A stretch of 64,000 nucleotides of DNA from Candidatus Syntrophosphaera sp. (GCA_019429425.1 JAHYIU010000003.1:1-64000); one strand, 5' to 3'. Counted from the stretch's first letter, positions 49,399-57,673 are shown. Made by a program: numbers and translations. Notes: a model not told the origin generated them from the sequence alone.

Positions 49399-51747
49399 CT
49401 ATATCTTCACCAGGGTCACTCCGCTGCCCCCCTCGGCCTGGACCGGGGTTTCCAGCGAGATTACCGCTTTTTTCCTTTGCAAATAGTCGCGCACCTTGCT
49501 GCGCAGGGCGCCGGTCCCCTTGCCATGCACGATGCGCAGGGTGTGCAAGCCCGCCAGCACGGCGTCGTCCAGAAATTCGTCGATCAGGGGCTGCGCCTCG
49601 TCAAAGGTGAGGCCCAGCAGCTTCAGTTCGAACCGCGCCTTGGGCAGGGCGCCGGTCCTGGCCACGATCACGCTTTCCCTTTCCGGAGCGGAACTTTTAG
49701 CCTCATAGAGGCTCTCCAGCGGCGTCTTGAAACTTATCCCGTTCATGTCCACGGTGGCGCTTTTGTCCCGGATCTCCAGCACCGTGGCCTCGGCGTCGAA
49801 ATTGGCCAGCCAGACCCGATCGCCGGGTTGGGGGGCGAAAACCTTTTTGCGCGAGCCGGCGCCGGTCTCCGCGAGTTCTGCGCGGATGTCTTGCAGCCTG
49901 CCTGATATTTCATGCAATTTTCTTTCCGAAAGTGACTTACGTTCCTGCCTGTCCAGTTTTTTCAGGCTGTCCTGCTCTTGTTGGTAAAGCTTTTGCTGGG
50001 AGATCAGTTCGTCTTGCAACTCTCTGATGAACTTACGCTTGCGCTCCCGCAGTTCCTCTTCCAGCCTGTCTTCCTTGCCTTCCAGTTCCTGCAGTTTGGC
50101 CTCCAGGTTGCGCGTCTTGAGCTGGAATTCGTAGGAAGCGCGGCCCAGGGCTTTCTTTTCGGCCTGCATCTTTTTCAGCAGTTCGGTGAATTCCACGTTC
50201 TGGGAGCCGCTGAGGGAGCGGGCGCGTTCGATCAGGCCGGGCTCCAAACCCAGCGAGGAGGCGACCTCAATGGCAAAACTGTCTCCGGGGATGCCCGGTG
50301 AAAAGCGGAAAGTGGGGGTCAGGCTCCCCAGGTCAAATTGCATCGCGGCGTTCAGGCAGTCGGGATGGCTCTCGGCAAAGATCTTCAGTGCCGTGTAATG
50401 GGTGGTGACCACAGCCTTGCAGCCAAGCTCCGTAAAGCGTTCCAGGATCGCCTGGGCCAGAGCGGAGCCCTGTTGGGGATCCGTGGCGGCGCCGATCTCG
50501 TCGATCAGCACCAGGCTGCGTTCGTCCGCCCCGGCCAGCATCCTTTGGATCTTCTGGACGTGGGAGGAAAAAGTGGAAAGGGCGTTCTCGATCGACTGGT
50601 CGTCCCCGATGTCCGCAAAAACCTGGCTGAACAGGCCGATCTCGCTGTCCTCGTCCGCGGGGATGGGCAGCCCGGAAAGCGCCATCAGGCAAAGCAATCC
50701 CACCGCTTTCATCAGCACCGTCTTGCCGCCTGTATTGGGGCCGCTGAGAAGGATGACGCGGGCTCCCCGGCCCAGGGATAGTTCGAAGGGCACCACCAGC
50801 GCGGGTTTGCCCAGGCTGAGGATCAAAAGCGGATGGCGCGCCGAAACCAGCTTCAAAACAGGCTCCGAAACCATGCGGGGGACGCTGGCCCCCAACTGGC
50901 GGCACAAACGGCCGCAGGCAAAGCGAAAATCCAGTTCGGACATGGCGTCCTGGTTCGCCAGCAGGCTCCCTTTCCGCTCCCGGATCAGGGCGGTGAAAGC
51001 GCTGAAGATGTTGAATATCTCGCGCTTTTCCTCCTGTTTGAGCAGTTGGAGCTCGTTGTTCAGCGGCACCACGCTTTGCGGTTCGATGAACAGGGTGGCC
51101 TTGCTTCCGGACTGGCTTTGCACGATCCCGGGCACGTAGGCGGCGGCGTTTTCCTTGATGGGGAGCACATAGCGCTCATCACGCCGGGTGATGAATTTAT
51201 CCTGGATGAAGCTTTCGTAGCGGGGATCGCTGAGCATGCCCTGCATCGTCTTCATGATGTTGCGCTGCAAGGAGTTGCTGCGCTTGCGGAGGCGCGCCAG
51301 TTCCGGTGAGGCGCTGTCCAGGACCTCGCCCTCGGGATCGAAGATCTCTTCAAAGCGGCGGCAGATCTCCGGCAGGGCTTTCACTTTCTTCCAAAGCCTC
51401 CCCAGCGCGGGAAAATCCCGGATGTCCTCTTCCCTGGCGGCTATGATCAGTGCCAGGCGGGCGTTCAGATCAACTGTCCGGAATTCCTCGAAGCCGAACA
51501 GGGCGTATTCGGCCTCGCTGAACAGGGGGAAGATATCCGTAAGATCAGTGAAATCCAGGTCCAGTCCGCGTTCCAGGCATTCCTGCAATTCCGAGACCAG
51601 CCTCAGGCTGCCCTCGATGGCTGTTCTATCCTGCAGTGGCTTAAGGCCGGCTGCCCGCGTTCGCCCCAGGTCGCTGTGGCAGCGCTGTTGGACCTGGTCG
51701 CAGAGCCTGCCGTACTCCAGGTCGGCAAAGAGCTCCCGGCTATTCAT
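49399..51747 (-). CDS. mutS2: MutS2 endonuclease/ATPase
   Basis: The 782-aa protein has the MutS-type core and ATPase (Walker A GPNTGGKTVLMK, about 331-342; Walker B LVLIDEIGAATDPQQGSALA, about 408-427), a long coiled coil (about 515-640; KALGRASYEFQLKTRNLEAK and following) and a C-terminal Smr domain (LKLLGLTFDEAQPLIDEFL ... LRIVHGKGTGALR). MutS2 acts on branched DNA and suppresses recombination, and in some bacteria acts in ribosome rescue. The Smr motif HGKGTG is present. Its start overlaps the cvpA stop by the ATGA pattern, so translation is coupled. Confidence 0.95.
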   Translation of the reverse strand: MNSRELFADLEYGRLCDQVQQRCHSDLGRTRAAGLKPLQDRTAIEGSLRLVSELQECLERGLDLDFTDLTDIFPLFSEAEYALFGFEEFRTVDLNARLALIIAAREEDIRDFPALGRLWKKVKALPEICRRFEEIFDPEGEVLDSASPELARLRKRSNSLQRNIMKTMQGMLSDPRYESFIQDKFITRRDERYVLPIKENAAAYVPGIVQSQSGSKATLFIEPQSVVPLNNELQLLKQEEKREIFNIFSAFTALIRERKGSLLANQDAMSELDFRFACGRLCRQLGASVPRMVSEPVLKLVSARHPLLILSLGKPALVVPFELSLGRGARVILLSGPNTGGKTVLMKAVGLLCLMALSGLPIPADEDSEIGLFSQVFADIGDDQSIENALSTFSSHVQKIQRMLAGADERSLVLIDEIGAATDPQQGSALAQAILERFTELGCKAVVTTHYTALKIFAESHPDCLNAAMQFDLGSLTPTFRFSPGIPGDSFAIEVASSLGLEPGLIERARSLSGSQNVEFTELLKKMQAEKKALGRASYEFQLKTRNLEAKLQELEGKEDRLEEELRERKRKFIRELQDELISQQKLYQQEQDSLKKLDRQERKSLSERKLHEISGRLQDIRAELAETGAGSRKKVFAPQPGDRVWLANFDAEATVLEIRDKSATVDMNGISFKTPLESLYEAKSSAPERESVIVARTGALPKARFELKLLGLTFDEAQPLIDEFLDDAVLAGLHTLRIVHGKGTGALRSKVRDYLQRKKAVISLETPVQAEGGSGVTLVKI

Positions 51748-52289
51748 GAGTTGTCGTTTTCAGCTTCCTTTTCCAGCCTGAGCTTTTCCAGGATCTCGTG
51801 GTATTTTTCGTGTTCCGTGAGTTTCAGCTTCTCCAGGAGGTCGGTCTTGAGGGTGTCCACAGCCACGTAGACCCGGTGTTTGGAACCGTCTTTCAGCGGT
51901 GTGGTGAGAGAGGGAAAATAGTCCAGGACGATCATCACCACCATCACGGCCAGGAGTCCGTTGAGCAGGCCGAAAAGAAAGCCCAGCAGCTTGTTCAGCC
52001 CGGTAAGATTGACCGCCTTGATCAGCCGGTTGATCAGCCAGATCACGATGTGGATGACCACCGTCACCACGACCACGATCAGCACCACGGCGATAATGGT
52101 GGCCAAAAGGTTGTTCAGCTTGAAATTGATGACCAGGCTGTTGCGCACCAGCGGATAGAAATGCCCGGCCAGAAAGAAGGTCGCGATTGTCCCGCAGATC
52201 TGCAGGATGGCGCCCACCAGGCCGCGGCGGAATCCCAGGGCGGCGGTGAAAAGCAGGGCTGCCAGGATTATCCAGTCGATCACTCCCAT
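51744..52289 (-). CDS. cvpA: CvpA-family membrane protein
   Basis: The 181-aa protein has four membrane segments, including IDWIILAALLFTAALGFRRG (about 4-23) with the conserved GFRRGLV turn, IIAVVLIVVVVTVVIHIVIW (about 64-83) and LGFLFGLLNGLLAVMVVMI (about 102-120). A charged cytoplasmic tail (about 130-181) follows. The family is linked to colicin V production and envelope or cell-division functions; its exact role is unknown. It lies between the rpsU terminator and mutS2, with a 4-bp overlap with mutS2. RBS aaagggag before the ATG. Confidence 0.85.
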   Translation of the reverse strand: MGVIDWIILAALLFTAALGFRRGLVGAILQICGTIATFFLAGHFYPLVRNSLVINFKLNNLLATIIAVVLIVVVVTVVIHIVIWLINRLIKAVNLTGLNKLLGFLFGLLNGLLAVMVVMIVLDYFPSLTTPLKDGSKHRVYVAVDTLKTDLLEKLKLTEHEKYHEILEKLRLEKEAENDNS

Positions 52290-52310
52290 GTTTTTCTCCC
52301 TTTATCGCTA

Positions 52311-52341
52311 TAAAAAAAACGGACAGGGACGGATCCCTGTC
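52311..52341 (-). terminator. Terminator/attenuator between rpsU and cvpA
   Basis: On the minus strand: stem GACAGGGA / TCCCTGTC with a TCCG loop, then CG and eight T. It lies between the rpsU stop and the cvpA start, which suggests rpsU is made in excess over the downstream genes. Confidence 0.8.
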
Positions 52342-52374
52342 GCATGCTTTAACAAATTTGAGGGATTCGCCCGG

Positions 52375-52581
52375 TTATCTCATGTAACGCTGCATCCGGC
52401 GCTGGACTTTGAGCATCTTGCGCGCTGAGGCGTTGGCTTCGCGTTTTTTTCTCACGCTTGGCTTTTCAAAGGCTTGTCTCTTCTTTATTTCGGAAAGAAT
52501 CGCGGCTTTTTCGCATTTCTTCTTGAATCTTTTCAGCAGGTAATCGAAGGACTCATTGTCTTTGGCTACTACTGTCGGCAA
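52375..52581 (-). CDS. rpsU: Ribosomal protein bS21
   Basis: The 68-aa protein reads MPTVVAKDNESFDYLLKRFK, then KCEKAAILSEIKKRQAFEKP and a basic tail. This matches bS21, a small-subunit protein with few acidic and many basic residues that helps mRNA selection at initiation. The start is probably a TTG at 52581: it gives the family-typical MPT N-terminus and has aggtggtg upstream. A GTG four codons earlier is possible. Heads the rpsU-cvpA-mutS2-dnaG-rpoD cluster. Confidence 0.85.
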   Translation of the reverse strand: MPTVVAKDNESFDYLLKRFKKKCEKAAILSEIKKRQAFEKPSVRKKREANASARKMLKVQRRMQRYMR

Positions 52582-52640
52582 ACAAATCACCACCTTTTTT
52601 CTTTGATTGGGATGTGCACGTTTTTTCGGGCTGGGTTTAT

Positions 52641-52646
52641 TGTCAA
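52641..52646 (-). promoter_or_regulatory. -35 box of rpsU
   Basis: TTGACA on the minus strand, 60 bp before the rpsU start. The -10 17 bp later is poor (AAACGT), so the exact start is uncertain. Confidence 0.4.
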
Positions 52647-52691
52647 GTGGAAATTGAAAGAGAAGAGACCTGGCCCACCAACGCCAGGATC

Positions 52692-52753
52692 AAAAAAAAT
52701 CCCCGCTCCGGTCAGCTGAACTGGGTCGAGTTCGGCATGGCCAAGGCGCGGGG
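52692..52753 (-). terminator. Structured terminator with a 5S-rRNA-like stem
   Basis: On the minus strand: outer stem CCCCGC/GCGGGG, an inner stem containing CCATGCCGAACT paired with AGTTCAGCTG (8 plus 5 pairs with one bulge), then ATTTTTTTT. It lies just after the barrel gene at 52775, so it is probably its terminator, but the folded part is larger than needed. CCATGCCGAACTC matches a conserved 5S rRNA segment. Confidence 0.6.
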
Positions 52754-52774
52754 ATCCAATGTAACAGGTTGGGG

Positions 52775-53275
52775 CTATAGTTTTAGGGATATTCCCAGTT
52801 TTCCGCCGGAGAACGCGTTACCGCCGCCAAATTCCAAGTTTACACCTAATTTGTCGGTGAAGTAATAGCGTCCGCCGATCTGGCCGGCGATACCCAATTG
52901 CGACTTGTAACTTCCGGGATAGCTGCTGGGAGAGTTGAAAACATAATACCCGAGATTGAGCCCGGCATAAAAATCCCAGGGTTCGGGGATGTTCAGAATA
53001 TGGTTGAAGTGGTAGTTCACATTTCCGGAGATCCCCAGCACGGAGTGATCCCAGTAAACTTGGGCGATCTTCTGCCGGTAGGACCGAAACGACACTTCAG
53101 CGCCGATAGACACATCCCGGGAGAGGCCGTAATCCAGGCCGGCATAAACCGGAACTCCCCAGGCGGACAGGCCGACACCGGCATTGAGCTGGGTTTGGCC
53201 TGTGGAAATGGGACTTTGGGCGAAGGCAACCGCCAGGGCGGCCATCATAACGATGAGTATGATTGTTCTTTTCAT
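52775..53275 (-). CDS. Small outer-membrane beta-barrel protein
   Basis: The 166-aa protein starts at the ATG at 53275 (AGGAAA upstream), with a signal peptide (MKRTIILIVMMAALAVAFAQ) and eight-strand-like repeats of alternating residues (LNAGVGLSAWGVPVYAGLDY, RDVSIGAEVSFRSYRQKIAQ, WDFYAGLNLGYYVFNSPSSY, GGRYYFTDKLGVNLEFGGG). It ends in a hydrophobic strand. It resembles the OmpW/OmpX-like small barrels, without a closer assignment. The longer upstream frame lacks a ribosome site. Function unknown; the transcript ends at the structured terminator. Confidence 0.65.
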   Translation of the reverse strand: MKRTIILIVMMAALAVAFAQSPISTGQTQLNAGVGLSAWGVPVYAGLDYGLSRDVSIGAEVSFRSYRQKIAQVYWDHSVLGISGNVNYHFNHILNIPEPWDFYAGLNLGYYVFNSPSSYPGSYKSQLGIAGQIGGRYYFTDKLGVNLEFGGGNAFSGGKLGISLKL

Positions 53276-53358
53276 TTTTCCTACTTGTTGGGTTTGAGGT
53301 TTGTTTCCGCCAGACGCGGTGTCCGGAGACACAGAGCCTCCGGACGTTACTGCGGGCC

Positions 53359-53508
53359 TTAAAGTATCTTATTGCCGCGGATGATCCGCACCAGGATAAC
53401 TATGACGGCGATCACCAGAAGAATGTGGATGAATCCGCCCAGCGTGTACGAAGTTAACAATCCCAACAGCCACAGGGCGACCAGGACAACTGCGATAATC
53501 CATAACAT
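53359..53508 (-). CDS. lmo0937-like micro-membrane protein (49 aa)
   Basis: The ATG at 53508 has AAGGAG seven bases upstream. The peptide MLWIIAVVLVALWLLGLLTS, then YTLGGFIHILLVIAVIVILVRIIRGNKIL, matches the two-helix lmo0937-family pattern (LW..GL.TSYT.GGFIHILLVIA). The family is widespread, small, membrane-bound and often stress-induced; its role is unknown. It lies just after the TetR gene (10-bp gap) on the same strand, so it may be co-transcribed with it. Confidence 0.8.
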   Translation of the reverse strand: MLWIIAVVLVALWLLGLLTSYTLGGFIHILLVIAVIVILVRIIRGNKIL

Positions 53509-53518
53509 GGTATACTCC

Positions 53519-54274
53519 TTAATTTAGAGGTGATGGGGCTGGCTGGACCGTGGTCAGCAAGCCCCGCTTCAGGATGGTGCTCAGGGTTAGTTTCCATTCT
53601 TCCCACACGGTCTCGTCATGGAAATCCCGTTCATTGATCATCGAGATCAACGGAGCCAGATAAATGGCGCTATAACCTATTGCCAACAGGCATTCGCGGA
53701 CCGCCTCGACAGGCAGCTTCACCGCTTTGCCGGTGTTCACCGCGGTATGGTAAGCGTCGTAAAAATGAAGGTTCGCGCCCAGGGGGCCATGTTCGGACAC
53801 GTCACGCAGGGCGTTGCGCAGATGCACCGCGCCGTCTGCGATCTCCCGCCTGAGCAGAGAAGCCCATTGCGGATTGTCGTGCATAACGGTCATCAGCCGG
53901 ATCGGGGTGTCGATCAGCATTTCCTCGGGCGACTTGTCTTGGGGGTCAGAGCCGAAAATCACTGCCAGCATGGTCATCCCCTCATGTTTGAGGATCGCTT
54001 CGTATAGCAGTTCCTTGGTGCCGAAGTAGTAATTCACCATCACCTGTTTCACCCTGGCTGCTTTGGCGATAGCGCGGGTGCTCGCTTCGTTGTAGCCCAG
54101 TTCGGAAAAAAGCCGGGTGGCGGCCTCAAAGATCCTGCCCCGGGGCGTTTCCGGATCGGGGACAGGTTCAATGGCCATGATCTTGTAGGGATGCATGGGT
54201 AAAGAAGGCATATCTTCCGTGCTCTTCTCGACCAGTTTTTCCGCTGGCTCGCCTGGTACTGTCAATGTTATCAT
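53519..54274 (-). CDS. TetR-family transcriptional regulator
   Basis: The 251-aa protein has a TetR_N helix-turn-helix (about 43-90: RGRIFEAATRLFSELGYNEA, STRAIAKAARVKQVMVNYYF) preceded by an unusually long N-terminal extension of about 40 residues. A helical ligand-binding domain follows (about 100-251, LLRREIADGAVHLRNALRD). It should be a dimer repressor released by a small molecule, which cannot be predicted. Operator-like AATGTC/GACATT boxes lie upstream and near the divergent PorT-like gene. Start ATG with a moderate AGGAAAGGA upstream; an internal start at about residue 22 or 27 would remove the extension. Confidence 0.85.
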   Translation of the reverse strand: MITLTVPGEPAEKLVEKSTEDMPSLPMHPYKIMAIEPVPDPETPRGRIFEAATRLFSELGYNEASTRAIAKAARVKQVMVNYYFGTKELLYEAILKHEGMTMLAVIFGSDPQDKSPEEMLIDTPIRLMTVMHDNPQWASLLRREIADGAVHLRNALRDVSEHGPLGANLHFYDAYHTAVNTGKAVKLPVEAVRECLLAIGYSAIYLAPLISMINERDFHDETVWEEWKLTLSTILKRGLLTTVQPAPSPLN

Positions 54275-54311
54275 TATAGTGTCCTTTCCTTATTGGCTTT
54301 TATATTCAGAT

Positions 54312-54362
54312 AATGTCCCAGACATTTGTATATCTGACTTTGTCAAATGACATTGTCTGATG
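54312..54362. promoter_or_regulatory. AATGTC/GACATT palindrome and half-sites near tetR
   Basis: Perfect inverted repeat AATGTC-CCA-GACATT at 54312-54326 and a second GACATTGTCTGA at 54350-54361. Probably TetR operator sites controlling its own gene. Confidence 0.55.
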
Positions 54363-54595
54363 AAAATTATAACTGACTAATTCGAACAAGCAAGTTTTTT
54401 TTTCCCGTAACGGCAATATAATAAAAAAATTACATTAGAAATGAGTCCTTGAAAAGTCCACAAGACAAGCCCGGCATGGATTTGAGGGTTCAATGAGGCT
54501 GCCAAGATCAGCGATAGAATCTAAAAAATTGAATTTAAATGACTTAATATGAATTTAAAATTTGCTTTTTCACATTCTTGATTTATACTTTCATG

Positions 54596-54650
54596 TGATA
54601 GTGTCATTTGATAATGTCTGCCGATAATGTCTGCTGATAATGTCAGATGA
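54596..54650. promoter_or_regulatory. Four 13-bp (T/C)GATAATGTC repeats
   Basis: TGATAGTGTCAT at 54596, TGATAATGTCTGC at 54609, CGATAATGTCTGC at 54622 and TGATAATGTCAGA at 54635 form a 13-bp-period array sharing the AATGTC half-site found near tetR. It may be a cooperative operator for the 54816 operon. The 540 bp between the genes show no open frame. Confidence 0.6.
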
Positions 54651-54815
54651 ACGCTTAACATAGAGTGTGCAATGCGATCCCCCGGATCCAGGGGGATGAG
54701 AATTAAAACGTAGCGAAGGTTCCCCGCCCGTAAAATCCAGGGGCTGGGACAATTGTTCTTTTAAACAACCGGGTTCCGCCGCAGAGGCGGTAACCTCCAA
54801 AACAAGGAGAATATC

Positions 54816-55466
54816 ATGAGAATCATGATTCTAACACTACTCGTCCTAACCATGACCTTCGGGCTGATCCATGCCGAGTCAAAGTTCGGCCCCTCAGTAT
54901 TCGGCATCAAGGCCGGAATGAACATCTCGCGTGTCACCGGTGACGATTCACCAGTATCGGCTGACTCCCATCTGGGCTATCACGCCGGCATATTGATGCG
55001 CCTGTATATCTCTGAATCCCTGATCCTGCAGCCGGAACTTCTCTACACCCAGAAAGGCTACAATTACAAATACACGGACACTCAGGCCGAAGTCGATCAC
55101 CGGATCAGAGACAGCTTCGACTATGTCGAAGTGCCTGTATTGGTCAAGCTCAATGTCAACGCCGGGGATGTGGGGCTCCAACCCTATGCCGGTCTCGCGG
55201 TTTCCTACCTGGTCAACGCCAAATCCAAGGAAACCATTAGCAATGACAACGTCAGCATCACCTACAACAACGATGTGAAGGAAGAAGTCAACGCGCTCGG
55301 CTTTGGCTTTCTCGTTGGCGCGGACGTCGTGATCATGCAAAAGTACCTGGTGGGCGGCAGATACAATTTCGGCCTGTCCAACATCTGGAAAGATGGATAT
55401 GAGGGCGGCAGCGACGTCCAGAACGGCGTTTTGATGCTCAGCCTGGGTTATCTGTTCAACAACTGA
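54816..55466 (+). CDS. PorT-like outer-membrane beta-barrel protein
   Basis: The 216-aa protein has a signal peptide (MRIMILTLLVLTMTFGLIHA) and barrel strands of the PorT-type (outer membrane protein beta-barrel domain) layout: FGIKAGMNISRVTGDD, GYHAGILMRLYISESLILQPELLYTQKGY, FDYVEVPVLVKLNV, GLQPYAGLAVSYLVNAK, YLVGGRYNFGLSNIW. The aromatic ending YLFNN is typical. These proteins sit in the outer membrane; PorT itself serves type IX secretion, but most members are unassigned. RBS aaggag before the ATG. It heads a probable operon with the small membrane protein and OmpA-like gene. Confidence 0.75.
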   Translation: MRIMILTLLVLTMTFGLIHAESKFGPSVFGIKAGMNISRVTGDDSPVSADSHLGYHAGILMRLYISESLILQPELLYTQKGYNYKYTDTQAEVDHRIRDSFDYVEVPVLVKLNVNAGDVGLQPYAGLAVSYLVNAKSKETISNDNVSITYNNDVKEEVNALGFGFLVGADVVIMQKYLVGGRYNFGLSNIWKDGYEGGSDVQNGVLMLSLGYLFNN

Positions 55467-55480
55467 GACGGAGGCCCCCC

Positions 55481-55597
55481 ATGAAATTCCCACTCAGCAA
55501 GATCCTGTTTATCGTGGCACTGATATCAGCAATTATACCAGTGCTGTTGAAGTCATCACTAATTAAAGAAAGAACCAAAGAAAAAGAGGAAAAATGA
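55481..55597 (+). CDS. Small membrane protein (38 aa)
   Basis: Good GGAGG seven bases before the ATG. MKFPLSKILFIVALISAIIP gives one membrane helix, followed by a highly charged tail (ERTKEKEEK). The stop overlaps the OmpA-like start (ATGA), a sign of translational coupling. No family recognised; it might be a leader peptide that aids translation of the next gene, or a real membrane peptide. Confidence 0.5.
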   Translation: MKFPLSKILFIVALISAIIPVLLKSSLIKERTKEKEEK

Positions 55598-57231
55598 AAA
55601 CAACACTGTTACAAATTCTGTTCATTGCTGCGTTGATGCTGGCCATCATTCCGGCGGTGAACGCATTCCAAAGTACCCTGACCCTGCAGGGTGGAACAGC
55701 CTATGGCATATCAGACATGGAATTGAACCGGACCCTTTATGGTGCATTCGGTTTGTCCTATGAAGCCTGGTTGAGCCAAAACCTGGCCCTGGGTTTGAAT
55801 CCCTATGTTTCCAGGACGCAGAGCGCGGACGCGACCAACAGTTTCAAATCCGATAACTACGGAGCCGATCTCTACCTGAAGCTTCGCCCCACAAAATTCA
55901 TGGCCCTGAATTTCCCCGACAAAGCCGTCATCAACCGTATCTCGCCGTTTATCGCGGCAGGCGTGGGCTTTGCCCTTTATGACAGCAAGGGCGGCACGGA
56001 CGAAGACAATAATCCCGGAACCCCCTCCGTCGCATTCGAAAATGACGGATTTGTGGCAGTGCTGCCGCACGCGGCGGCGGGGATTTCCTTCCTCACCAAA
56101 TGGAACGTCAACCTTGATCTGGGCATCAAACTCAATTACACCACCACCGACGAGATCGACAACAAGATCGCCGGCGACTGGAAAGACGGATCATACACGC
56201 CCTACATCGGCATCGGCTTCAATTTCGGCGGCAAAAAAACGCCGGTTATCCTGACCAGCGGAAACCTGAACAAGTTTTCCGCCGTCAAGGGGACTGCCTC
56301 GGCCGCGCAAAGCTACAGCCTTTCCGGGACTGACATCAGGGAAGATATCGTGATCACAGCCCCCGAGGGATATGAGATCTCCACCAATGGCGGGACCACC
56401 TGGGTCAAGATCGCGAACGTCGACCGCGATTTCGCTGGCACCATCCGGGTGCGCATGACCGGCGTCCAAACCGGAGAATTCAAAGGCAACGTGGTTCACT
56501 CCAGCAAAGGCGCCGCAAACGTCAATCTGCCTGTTTCGGGCACGGTCATAGAATACGTTCCCAAACCTGAGATCAGGATCACCGGAACCCTGGGCAACTT
56601 TGCCACGGATAAAGGAATACCTTCAGCCACGCAGAGTTACACCATAACAGGGACCGACCTCACAAACCAGATCGAGATCACAGCCCCCGCGGGATATGAG
56701 ATATCTGTTGATGGCGGAACCACCTGGGTCAAGTCCGCGAAAGTGGACCCCGACTTCTACGGAGTCGTCCGGGCGCGCCTGATCGGTGCCCAGAGCGGCA
56801 GCTATGACGGCAACATCGTCCATTCCAGTTCCGGAGCCCCCAATGCCAATGTGGCAGTGAAAGGTGTCGTGTCTGAAACCATCGCGGAGATAGACATCAA
56901 ACTTATCCAGACCGTGGTGCACTTTGACACCAACTACTACGTCCTGTCAGCTCCGGACAAGCTCAAACTGGATGCCCTGGCCGCTGGCTTGAAGCAATTC
57001 CCGGATGTGAAGCTGCTTGTGCAGGGCCACACCGACAACACGGGCAACGACGCGATCAACACCCCCCTGGGCGAAAATCGCGCCAAAGTCGTGAAAGAAT
57101 ATCTGGTTGGCAAGGGTGTCAACGGCTCCCGCCTCGATGTGAAGGGCTTTGGACCCACCAAGCCTGTCGATACCAACGAAACTGTGGAAGGACGCGCCCA
57201 CAACCGCCGCACGGACTTCATCATTAAATAA
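55594..57231 (+). CDS. OmpA-family protein with two inserted repeat domains
   Basis: The 545-aa protein has a signal peptide (LLQILFIAALMLAIIPAVNA) and an N-terminal eight-strand barrel (about 25-210, LTLQGGTAYGISDMELNRTL to YIGIGFNFGG). Two beta-sandwich repeats of about 100 residues follow (ITAPEGYEISTNGGTTWVKI and ITAPAGYEISVDGGTTWVKS), then an OmpA C-terminal peptidoglycan-binding domain (VQGHTDNTGNDA ... NRAKVVKEYLVGKGV ... GRAHNRRTDFII). It should link the outer membrane to the cell wall. The two repeats resemble domains of secreted FCB proteins and are unusual inside an OmpA. A terminator follows at 57254. Confidence 0.85.
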   Translation: MKTTLLQILFIAALMLAIIPAVNAFQSTLTLQGGTAYGISDMELNRTLYGAFGLSYEAWLSQNLALGLNPYVSRTQSADATNSFKSDNYGADLYLKLRPTKFMALNFPDKAVINRISPFIAAGVGFALYDSKGGTDEDNNPGTPSVAFENDGFVAVLPHAAAGISFLTKWNVNLDLGIKLNYTTTDEIDNKIAGDWKDGSYTPYIGIGFNFGGKKTPVILTSGNLNKFSAVKGTASAAQSYSLSGTDIREDIVITAPEGYEISTNGGTTWVKIANVDRDFAGTIRVRMTGVQTGEFKGNVVHSSKGAANVNLPVSGTVIEYVPKPEIRITGTLGNFATDKGIPSATQSYTITGTDLTNQIEITAPAGYEISVDGGTTWVKSAKVDPDFYGVVRARLIGAQSGSYDGNIVHSSSGAPNANVAVKGVVSETIAEIDIKLIQTVVHFDTNYYVLSAPDKLKLDALAAGLKQFPDVKLLVQGHTDNTGNDAINTPLGENRAKVVKEYLVGKGVNGSRLDVKGFGPTKPVDTNETVEGRAHNRRTDFIIK

Positions 57232-57253
57232 ACTACCATGTGAACCTCTCCAG

Positions 57254-57280
57254 AGCCCGGTTTAGCCGGGCTTTTTTTTT
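57254..57280 (+). terminator. Terminator after the OmpA-like gene
   Basis: Stem AGCCCGG / CCGGGCT with a TTTAG loop and nine T, close to the stop codon at 57231. Confidence 0.85.
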
Positions 57281-57357
57281 CAGGCGGAAGTTTGGGCAAG
57301 AGGGAAAAAGGGCAAAAGGGGAAGCTGCGCCACTACGATTACCACATGGATACGGGA
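57281..57357. repeat. GGGAAAAAGGGCAAAAGG tract
   Basis: Same family as the left spacer at 358-400, followed by gaagctgcgcc. No gene is visible. Confidence 0.5.
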
Positions 57358-57447
57358 AGCCGAATTCCGATTCGGCAATCGGACGGAGTCCGATTCATAA
57401 ACCGAAGCGACCTGTGGTCGCTATGGCAAATCGGAATTTGCCACCCC
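57358..57447 (+). repeat. Multi-hairpin repeat unit, copy 2
   Basis: Same four hairpins as 14638-14732 with compensating changes: ATCGGAC/GTCCGAT replaces AGCGGAC/GTCCGCT, and AGCGACC/GGTCGCT is fully paired here. Confidence 0.7.
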
Positions 57448-57451
57448 AAAA

Positions 57452-57505
57452 TCACAGCCCCGGAGGGGCGTCAAAACTTAGCCCAGGGTGCAACCCTGGG
57501 AAAGG
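57452..57505 (+). repeat. GCCCCGGAGGGGC + CCCAGGGT hairpin pair, copy 4
   Basis: gccccggaggggc followed by cccagggtgcaaccctggg, the two-hairpin family of 11328-11378. Confidence 0.75.
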
Positions 57506-57524
57506 AAGGATTACGGGCCCCATC

Positions 57525-57592
57525 ACGGATTCCCCATCCCGCCTTTGTCCGTTGCTCGATTAGAGCCACGGACAAAGGTGGGGTGGGGCCTT
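57525..57592. repeat. Long hairpin with a CCTTTGTCCG stem
   Basis: Arms cgcctttgtccgt and acggacaaaggtgg flank a 15-bp loop. It sits between CCCAGGGT hairpins in the same arrangement as 11743-11800, but with a different stem sequence. Confidence 0.6.
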
Positions 57593-57617
57593 GACGAATA
57601 TTTAGAATCCTCATTCC

Positions 57618-57673
57618 ATACCCCCAGGGTTGCACCCTGGGCAAAAATCTATCGCCCCTCCGGGGCTGAAAAG
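57618..57673 (-). repeat. GCCCCGGAGGGGC + CCCAGGGT hairpin pair, copy 5 (inverted)
   Basis: cccagggttgcaccctggg then cgcccctccggggc, inverted relative to copy 4. Copies 4 and 5 bracket the hairpin at 57525-57592, as copies 2 and 3 bracket 11743-11800. A ctggagtcc word follows at about 57776. Confidence 0.7.

Noticed and set aside
52692-52753. Complete 5S rRNA gene
   Set aside because: Only a short segment resembles 5S; the rest of the 120-nt structure is missing.
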